Positions 1-6,253 of a stretch of DNA of 7,277 bases are shown piece after piece. The stretch is from Gemmatimonadota bacterium (GTDB lineage: Bacteria > Gemmatimonadota > Gemmatimonadetes > Longimicrobiales > Longimicrobiaceae), in NCBI GenBank assembly GCA_019348475.1, contig JAHWJJ010000231.1:1-7277 (forward strand). Direction: 5' to 3'. The stretch's first letter is position 1. Each line of letters starts with the position of its first letter. The notes under the pieces were generated by a model, which was not told the DNA's origin, did not search any database, and saw nothing but the letters and a program-made list of their open reading frames with translations. The position numbers and the translations under genes are program-made.

Positions 1-414
1 CACCAGCGCGTCGCGCATCTCCCTGCTGAACAGGATGGGCACGTCCGTCAGCGAATCGGCCCCGCCGGCGACTACGATGTCCGCCATCCCCAGCGCGATC
101 TGCTCCGCGCCGGAGGTGATGGCCTGGTTGCTGGACGCGCACGCCCGCCCCACGGTGAACGAGGGCACGCGCGGCGGGATCCCCGCGCCCAGCGTGACCT
201 CGCGCGCGATGTTGGGCTCCTGCACCGACTGCACGACGGTGCCGTAGATGACGTGGTCCACCTGCTCCACGTCCAGCTCCGTGCGCGCGATCAGCTCGCG
301 GACGGCGGCCTTGCCCAGCTCGGTGCTGGTGACGTGCTTGAAGTCGGTTCCCGATTTGGCGAAGGGCGTGCGGCACCCGTCGATGATGGCGACCCTGCGG
401 CCGATGTTGTTCAT
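1..414 (-). CDS. fadI: Acetyl-CoA C-acyltransferase (thiolase), FadI/HADHB type, N-terminal part
   Basis: This is the first 138 residues of a thiolase; the rest lies beyond the left edge, so the gene is partial because of the window and not visibly broken. Thiolases of this type carry out the last, CoA-dependent cleavage step of fatty-acid beta-oxidation in the cytoplasm. The N-terminus reads RVAIIDGCRTPFAK (residues 7-20). PNIAREVTLGAG (68-79) and GRACASSNQAI (89-99) follow, with Cys92 as the expected acylated nucleophile. GGADSLTDVPILFSREMR (117-134) resembles mitochondrial trifunctional beta subunit and FadI more than the short biosynthetic PhaA/AtoB thiolases. The ATG at 414-412 is chosen because the conserved family start follows directly. 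No strong ribosome site precedes it; instead a 22-codon frame ends in an ATGA overlap with this start. The FadI label rests on motif similarity; the usual partner FadJ is not visible. Family call very sure, exact subfamily fairly sure. Confidence 0.93.
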   Translation of the reverse strand, partial: MNNIGRRVAIIDGCRTPFAKSGTDFKHVTSTELGKAAVRELIARTELDVEQVDHVIYGTVVQSVQEPNIAREVTLGAGIPPRVPSFTVGRACASSNQAITSGAEQIALGMADIVVAGGADSLTDVPILFSREMRDALV

Positions 415-479
415 GTGCACCCGTCGTTCGCGGAGCGTGGCAGAGTGGGCGCGTCAATCTTGGTCTGAGCGGGATTCAT
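411..479 (-). other. Possible 22-codon upstream ORF overlapping the thiolase start
   Basis: An ATG at 479-477 opens a 22-residue frame (MNPAQTKIDAPTLPRSANDG, then CT) whose TGA overlaps the thiolase ATG as ATGA. Such overlaps are a common arrangement for translational coupling, and the thiolase start itself has no clear Shine-Dalgarno sequence. The peptide has no recognisable motif. Its own ribosome site is weak, a GGA about eight bases upstream. The frame stays open further upstream through the 7-bp repeat array, so the ATG could be chance. Low confidence as a translated leader. Confidence 0.25.
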
Positions 480-488
480 GACAAGTCC

Positions 489-523
489 AGGGAATAGGGA
501 ATAGGGAATAGGGAACAGGGAAT
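489..523. repeat. Five-unit 7-bp tandem repeat (AGGGAAT)
   Basis: Five head-to-tail heptamers: AGGGAAT at 489-495, 496-502 and 503-509, AGGGAAC at 510-516, then AGGGAAT at 517-523. It lies between the thiolase gene and the structured region to its right, upstream of the thiolase start on the minus strand. A period of seven would break any reading frame when the copy number changes, which agrees with a non-coding role. A related AGGGAAC array lies at 829-849. Confidence 0.9.
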
Positions 524-549
524 AGTATCTGACGAATGAAATCTCGCGC

Positions 550-563
550 ATCTTGCGCAAGAT
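550..563. promoter_or_regulatory. Perfect 14-bp palindrome ATCTTGCGCAAGAT
   Basis: The 14 bases read identically on both strands with no spacer, a geometry typical of a dimeric regulator site. It lies about 136 bases upstream of the thiolase start. No known operator is recognised, and no neighbouring regulator gene points to a partner. It may be part of the wider repeat block and not a control site. Confidence 0.35.
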
Positions 564-665
564 TAGCTCGAGGTACCCGCGGGTCGGAATTTGGCGCGGC
601 TCATTCGTGGGGCTTCGGAATCGCGTCGCGTGAGGGATGCGCGCCCGCAGGGCCGAGAGCCTGGA

Positions 666-700
666 GCGGCGGGGCAACAGCAGTATCGTTGCCCCGCCGC
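666..700. repeat. Stem-loop 1 of a tandem hairpin pair (13-bp stem)
   Basis: The arm GCGGCGGGGCAAC (666-678) is the exact reverse complement of GTTGCCCCGCCGC (688-700), leaving a nine-base loop AGCAGTATC. The stretch 673-693 matches 721-741 of the second hairpin at 18 of 21 positions, so the two are copies of one element 48 bp apart. The form resembles REP/BIME-type palindromic repeats. No T-run follows on either strand, so a simple terminator is less likely. Confidence 0.75.
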
Positions 701-712
701 GGAAGGGGCTCG

Positions 713-749
713 GCGCCGTTGGCAACGGTTGTATCGTTGCCTACGGCGC
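713..749. repeat. Stem-loop 2 of a tandem hairpin pair (14 of 15 bp paired)
   Basis: Positions 713-727 pair with 735-749 over 15 positions with one T-T mismatch (720/742), leaving the loop GTTGTAT. The right arm and the end of the loop repeat GTATCGTTGCC from the first hairpin (683-693 and 731-741). The stem bases outside this core differ between the hairpins but stay paired, as expected if the fold is kept and not only the sequence. Confidence 0.75.
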
Positions 750-828
750 GCGCAGCCCGGCCCGGAGCGCAGCGGAGGGACACGCCCCAAACCGCCGTTC
801 GTCCTGTTTGGTCCGGCTACGCCGGGTT

Positions 829-849
829 AGGGAACAGGGAACAGGGAAC
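829..849. repeat. Three-unit 7-bp tandem repeat (AGGGAAC)
   Basis: Three exact AGGGAAC heptamers at 829-835, 836-842 and 843-849. This is the same family as the array at 489-523, with the last base changed from T to C. CAGGGA at 842-847 can pair with TCCCTG at 874-879 in the pyrimidine array to the right, so the two arrays could form an imperfect hairpin. Confidence 0.9.
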
Positions 850-873
850 AGCCGGCAACGGCAGGTCCCGTTC

Positions 874-921
874 TCCCTGTGCCCCTGTCCCCTTGTCCCG
901 TTGTCCCGTTGTCCCCTTGTC
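874..921. repeat. 8-bp tandem repeat array just past the membrane protein stop codon
   Basis: Octamers in series: CCCCTGTC (882-889), CCCTTGTC (890-897), CCGTTGTC (898-905), CCGTTGTC (906-913) and CCCTTGTC (914-921), with a degenerate unit TCCCTGTG at 874-881. On the minus strand the unit is GACAA(C/G)GG and the array begins only two bases after the stop of the membrane protein gene, so it would form the start of that gene's 3' untranslated RNA. It is roughly inverted relative to the AGGGAAC array at 829-849. Confidence 0.85.
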
Positions 922-923
922 GC

Positions 924-1865
924 TCAGTCCCTCGCGGTGCTCGCGGCCCCGAACGCAGCCGCGGCCGCGGACAGGCCCATCAGCAGCAGCGCCCCCCACA
1001 TGGCCTTCGACGTGGTATTCGCCGCCTCCTCCGCGGTCTGCCCGGCCTGCTGCTGCACCTGTCCCGCCACCTGCGACACCTGCTGCCGCGCGTTGCCGAT
1101 GGCCGTCTGCACGCGGTCGGCCGCGCGCTCGGCCTCGGCGCGGCTCATCCCCGTGCGCGCGGCGATCACGTTGGTCAGATCGTCGCGGCTCACCTCACCC
1201 GCGGTCGCGCTCACCCGGTCCGAGATCTCCTGCGCCACCTGCCGGTTGCTGGCGCCGCCCGCCGCCGTCTGCCCGGCCGCCTGCGCCTGCTGCTGCAGGG
1301 TGTCGGGAGAAAGCGCGGGGTTCCCCGTCTGCTCCAGCGCGCGTTCGATCTCCTGCCGCAGCGCCTCCGCGTCGACGCTCCCGGCCTGCCCGATGGCCGC
1401 GCCGCCCAGCTGCCCCACCGCGCCGACGGCCGCGCCCGCCGTGGCCGCCGTGGCGCGCGTGATCAGGTCCACGGCGCCGCCCAGCACGCGCCCCATCCCC
1501 ACCGACGCCATGTACAGCGCCAGCAGCAGCGACAGCGACCACATCACCACGCCGTGCACCATCCCGTCGCCGCGGGTCAGGATCCCCGCCATGCGCCCCG
1601 TGGTCATCCCCCCGATGAACATGGTGACGATGGCGGTCAGCGCGAACCAGATGATCACGCCGATCCCCAGGGCGCGCGCGCTGTCGCCCTGGCCCGGGTC
1701 GAAGGCGGTGAGCCCGATGGCGGCGCCCAGGGTGGTGAACACCATCTGCAGCGCCGTCGCCACCACGAAGCCGGCGAAGATGCCGCCCCAGCTGAGCCGG
1801 AACCCGGTGTGCTCGATCACGGGATCCGCCGCCACGCCCCTGCGCGTCACGTCGATCTCGGCCAT
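924..1865 (-). CDS. Uncharacterised multi-pass membrane protein with Ala/Gln-rich helical domain
   Basis: A 313-residue protein of unknown function. Residues 21-52 (GFRLSWGGIFAGF onward), 66-86 and 104-126 are hydrophobic and look like three membrane helices. A Gly/Ala-rich stretch at 131-160 may be a fourth. Residues 163-286 are polar, helical and rich in Ala, Gln and Glu, with RTGMSRAEAERAADRV at 237-252. A last hydrophobic stretch (289-308) lies next to a short C-terminus. The pattern SWGxxFAG, then LTAFDPGQGDS (52-62), IIWF and FIGGMTTGRMAG (83-94) recalls uncharacterised YrzE/'PhnA-like' bacterial membrane proteins; this is recall, not a search. The ATG at 1865 is preferred over 1988: the extra 41 residues are Arg/Pro/Gly-rich, while a purine-rich AGAGAGAG lies just before 1865. 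Divergent from gcvP. Certain to be coding, function unknown. Confidence 0.85.
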   Translation of the reverse strand: MAEIDVTRRGVAADPVIEHTGFRLSWGGIFAGFVVATALQMVFTTLGAAIGLTAFDPGQGDSARALGIGVIIWFALTAIVTMFIGGMTTGRMAGILTRGDGMVHGVVMWSLSLLLALYMASVGMGRVLGGAVDLITRATAATAGAAVGAVGQLGGAAIGQAGSVDAEALRQEIERALEQTGNPALSPDTLQQQAQAAGQTAAGGASNRQVAQEISDRVSATAGEVSRDDLTNVIAARTGMSRAEAERAADRVQTAIGNARQQVSQVAGQVQQQAGQTAEEAANTTSKAMWGALLLMGLSAAAAAFGAASTARD

Positions 1866-2064
1866 TTCAGTCTCTCTCTGCCGTTGGCTGCCCGGAGCCC
1901 CTGCCGCGGCCGCCTTGCGCCGCGGCTCCTCACCCCTCCGGTCCGGGCGGCGGCCGACCGGCTGCAAGATGGCGTCCAGACCTGCCACAAAGCTGCTACA
2001 GATCGGGATCCGCGGCCCCCCCTGGACGACCCGGGGATGCCGTAAGCCGGCGGGGATGCGGGGT

Positions 2065-2093
2065 TTGCCATCCGGGGCGGCGGCGGATAGATT
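2065..2093 (+). promoter_or_regulatory. Candidate sigma70-type promoter for gcvP
   Basis: TTGCCA (2065-2070) and TAGATT (2088-2093) are separated by exactly 17 bases; each matches the consensus at four of six positions. Transcription would begin near 2100, giving a leader of roughly 33 bases before the GTG. The -10 element overlaps the loop of a small inverted repeat (CGGCGGA at 2081-2087, TCCGCCG at 2093-2099), which could be an operator or chance in GC-rich DNA. No other pair of this quality is seen between the divergent genes. Confidence 0.45.
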
Positions 2094-2133
2094 CCGCCGT
2101 CTTCACCGCCCCCTTTGCGAAGAGACGTAGATC

Positions 2134-5004
<2,871 letters not shown>

Positions 5005-5033
5005 CGCACCCTGTCCGTTCCGGTGGATGATGA

Positions 5034-5064
5034 CGGCCCGGCGCTCCCCGCGAGCGCCGGGCCG
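5034..5064 (+). terminator. GC-rich hairpin downstream of gcvP
   Basis: CGGCCCGGCGCT (5034-5045) pairs perfectly over 12 bases with AGCGCCGGGCCG (5053-5064) around a seven-base loop, 30 bases after the gcvP stop. The sequence after it (CCTGTCGTTCG) has no true T-run, so it would be a U-poor intrinsic terminator or an RNA 3'-end stabiliser. It also separates gcvP from the toxin-antitoxin operon. Confidence 0.65.
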
Positions 5065-5157
5065 CCTGTCGTTCGAGGGCTGGCGCGCCCCGCACTCCCT
5101 GTCTACCTTTCGCCGTTCACTCCGTGCACCTGAAAGCGAGGGACCGCTTGTGCAACG

Positions 5158-5174
5158 GGTAGCATCATGCTACC
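5158..5174. promoter_or_regulatory. Palindromic operator candidate of the mqsRA operon
   Basis: GGTAGCA (5158-5164), a TCA spacer, then TGCTACC (5168-5174): perfect seven-base arms with a three-base spacer. It ends 13 bases before the preferred toxin ATG and abuts its ribosome site. E. coli MqsA binds a palindrome of half-sites separated by three bases in its own promoter, so position and geometry suit autoregulation. A weak -35/-10 pair, TTGTGC (5148-5153) and TACCAT (5171-5176) with a 17-base spacer, overlaps the palindrome, so binding would block RNA polymerase. The operator role is an inference. Confidence 0.6.
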
Positions 5175-5187
5175 ATGGGAGGGGCGG

Positions 5188-5496
5188 ATGGGGAGAGGTG
5201 TGCCAACGTACGACCTGCATGAGCTTCAGCGGCTCATCGGGCAGGGGCCGGTATCTTCCTGGACTACGATTACGGCGGAGAGAGGGGCAGCGGAGCTGAA
5301 GCTGCAACGGAGCGACATCATCGAGGCCGTGCTGGAGCTGATGCCGCAACACTTCTACAAGAGCATGGAATCGGAGCAGTGTCCTGGCCTATGGCAGGAT
5401 GTGTATCACCTGAACCGCGGCGGCGTCGTGCTGTACATCAAGCTTCAAATGAGTCCGGACGGGCGCGCGGTGGTTGTGCAGTTCAAGAGGAGGTGA
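5188..5496 (+). CDS. mqsR: MqsR-family toxin (mRNA interferase, RelE-like fold)
   Basis: A 102-residue toxin; E. coli MqsR has 98. MqsR cleaves mRNA, and its partner antitoxin neutralises it by direct binding. Aligned by eye, the family landmarks are all present: PTYDLHELQRLI (6-17), FYKSM (56-60), WQDVY (69-73), VLYIKL (81-86) and QFKRR (98-102). The four residues reported as catalytic in E. coli (K56, Q68, Y81, K96) correspond to K58, Q70, Y83 and K100, so the enzyme looks intact. The ATG at 5188 is preferred because GGAGG lies five bases upstream. An in-frame ATG at 5167 falls inside the palindrome, and GTG at 5200 is a shorter alternative preceded by GGGGAG. GC is about 58% in three hand-counted lines, against 73% in gcvP, suggesting transfer. 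First gene of a two-gene operon. Confidence 0.93.
   Translation: MGRGVPTYDLHELQRLIGQGPVSSWTTITAERGAAELKLQRSDIIEAVLELMPQHFYKSMESEQCPGLWQDVYHLNRGGVVLYIKLQMSPDGRAVVVQFKRR
5488..5493 (+). promoter_or_regulatory. Perfect Shine-Dalgarno AGGAGG for the antitoxin
   Basis: AGGAGG lies inside the last codons of the toxin gene and ends six bases before the antitoxin GTG at 5500. The toxin TGA (5494-5496) falls between the two, so ribosomes ending on the toxin are placed to restart on the antitoxin. A full-consensus site fits the need for excess antitoxin when it is the second gene. Confidence 0.85.
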
Positions 5497-5499
5497 GTC

Positions 5500-5985
5500 G
5501 TGGATCAAAAAGAGGTTTGTCCCCTCTGCGGTGGAATCGCCGTCCTGGTGGAGGCGCCGAACACCTTGAGGATGGGAGATCGCACGGTCACCTTCACGGA
5601 TCTATTCTACCGATGCGACCGCTGTGACGAGGGGTACTTCAACGGCGGGATGATGGACGACTCGCTCCGCCGCGCGACCGCCGTCATCCGCGCGGAGGAC
5701 GGGCTGCTGGCGCCGGACGAGATCGTCGCACTGCGGAAGAAGTACGGGCTCACGCAGGCGGAGCTGGAGCGGCTGATCGGCGCGGGGGCCAAGACGGTGG
5801 TGCGATGGGAGCGCGGGACGGTGGCGCAGAACAAAACGGCCGACACGCTGCTCCGCGTGCTGCTCGACCATCCCGGCGTAGTGGCGGGGCTCAAGAAGCA
5901 GAACGGCCTCGTCAAACCCGGCCGCCGGCCCGCATCGGCGGCCGGCACCCGGAAGCCGAAGAGCGCCGCGGCGGCCGCGAAGTAA
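5500..5985 (+). CDS. mqsA: MqsA-family antitoxin: zinc-binding N-terminus, XRE-type HTH, basic C-terminal tail
   Basis: A 161-residue antitoxin with GTG start, three bases after the toxin stop. The N-terminal domain, which should bind the toxin, has CPLC (Cys7, Cys10) and CDRC (Cys39, Cys42), the zinc ligands of MqsA. The C-terminal HTH spans about 73-126: VALRKKYGLTQAELERLIGAGAKTV, then RWERG, then DTLLRVLLDHP (116-125), very like E. coli MqsA (LSLTQKEASEIFGGG, RYEKG, LLRVLDKHPE). The operator-reading Arg101 of E. coli aligns with Arg102, but Asn97 aligns with Lys98, so a different half-site sequence is expected. Residues 131-161 form an extra tail rich in Lys, Arg and Ala; E. coli MqsA (131 aa) ends near here. 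The tail may add nonspecific DNA binding. The antitoxin probably represses its own operon through the palindrome at 5158-5174. Some annotation would call it 'type II TA antitoxin MqsA' or 'YgiT-type zinc finger protein'. Confidence 0.93.
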   Translation: MDQKEVCPLCGGIAVLVEAPNTLRMGDRTVTFTDLFYRCDRCDEGYFNGGMMDDSLRRATAVIRAEDGLLAPDEIVALRKKYGLTQAELERLIGAGAKTVVRWERGTVAQNKTADTLLRVLLDHPGVVAGLKKQNGLVKPGRRPASAAGTRKPKSAAAAAK

Positions 5986-6002
5986 AGACCGCTCCGCAGA
6001 TA

Positions 6003-6027
6003 CAGTCGCTCAGTTCCTCAGTCGCTC
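6003..6027. repeat. Short direct repeat CAGTCGCTC
   Basis: CAGTCGCTC occurs at 6003-6011 and again at 6019-6027, 16 bases apart, with GTTCCT in the spacer. A similar string, GTCGCTCAGTCCCTCGCGG, spans the end of the membrane protein gene at 919-937. It is probably part of the intergenic repeat block and has no assigned role. Confidence 0.5.
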
Positions 6028-6068
6028 GCGGCTGCGCTGACCTGTGGGACGGAACGGCGAAACGAAAC

Positions 6069-6138
6069 TGTCATTCCGAAGGAGGCGTGCGCGATCCTCA
6101 CCCGTGCCGGATCTTCAGCGCCGACTGAGGAATCTACT
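6069..6138. repeat. Probable dispersed intergenic repeat element
   Basis: The block opens with TGTCATTCCGAAGGAGG (6069-6085) and closes with ACTGAGGAATCTACT (6124-6138), with ATTCC and GGAAT as short inverted ends. An 11-base direct repeat CTCACCCGTGC occurs at 6097-6107 and 6137-6147, 40 bases apart. I recall TCATTCC...GAGGAATCT blocks between genes in several soil bacteria, including Gemmatimonadota, but only one copy is in this window. No protein gene is seen between the mqsA stop and the monooxygenase. Confidence 0.5.
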
Positions 6139-6148
6139 CACCCGTGCT

Positions 6149-6174
6149 GGTGCTCAGCCCTTCGGCTGAGCACC
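6149..6174. terminator. Perfect 11-bp hairpin between convergent genes
   Basis: GGTGCTCAGCC (6149-6159) pairs exactly with GGCTGAGCACC (6164-6174) around the loop CTTC. It lies 164 bases past the mqsA stop and 80 bases past the monooxygenase stop, between convergent genes, where a symmetric hairpin can end transcription from both sides. There is no T-run on either side, so termination would be by stem strength only. Confidence 0.55.
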
Positions 6175-6199
6175 GCCCACCAGCCTTCCCTTCAGCGAG

Positions 6200-6233
6200 G
6201 CGCCGCGCCACGGCTCCCCGCCGTGGGGGGCGC
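6200..6233 (-). terminator. Two-part hairpin downstream of the monooxygenase gene
   Basis: CCACGGC (6208-6214) pairs with GCCGTGG (6220-6226) around TCCCC, and an outer stem GCGCC (6200-6204) pairs with GGCGC (6229-6233) across a small internal loop. It begins about 20 bases past the monooxygenase stop on the minus strand, as expected for a 3'-end structure. There is no T-run. Confidence 0.4.
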
Positions 6234-6253
6234 AGCCGCTCCTGCCGGCGGGC

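Larger units (their letters stand above)
415..923. other. Repeat-rich intergenic region between thiolase and membrane protein genes
   Basis: About 500 bases with no frame that I can support as a protein gene; the frames that stay open are low-complexity and change character at each repeat. It holds two short-period 7-bp arrays, one 8-bp array, a perfect 14-bp palindrome and two related stem-loops, each listed separately. It spans the upstream region of the thiolase and the downstream region of the membrane protein gene, both on the minus strand. The thiolase promoter should lie here, but no clear -35/-10 pair is seen. A TACTAT on the minus strand at 527-522 is a possible -10 without a well-placed -35. 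Confidence 0.7.

Noticed and set aside
829..921. CRISPR array from the repeated short units
   Set aside because: Units are 7-8 bases, head to tail without spacers, and no cas gene is near.
1866..1988. Extending the membrane protein to an ATG at 1988 (354 residues)
   Set aside because: The extra 41 residues are Arg/Gly/Pro/Ala-rich with no membrane or signal character, and a purine-rich ribosome site lies just before the ATG at 1865.
637..2130. Long plus-strand frames (also 536-1462 and 879-2045) opposite the membrane protein gene
   Set aside because: They run through hairpins and tandem repeats and lack any domain pattern, while the minus strand gives a clear membrane protein.
1990..2133. 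Glycine riboswitch upstream of gcvP
   Set aside because: The conserved glycine aptamer strings and tandem aptamer layout are not seen, and the predicted leader is only about 33 bases long.
5167..5187. Toxin start at ATG 5167
   Set aside because: This ATG lies inside the palindrome with no ribosome site before it; the ATG at 5188 has GGAGG five bases upstream and gives the usual MqsR N-terminus length.
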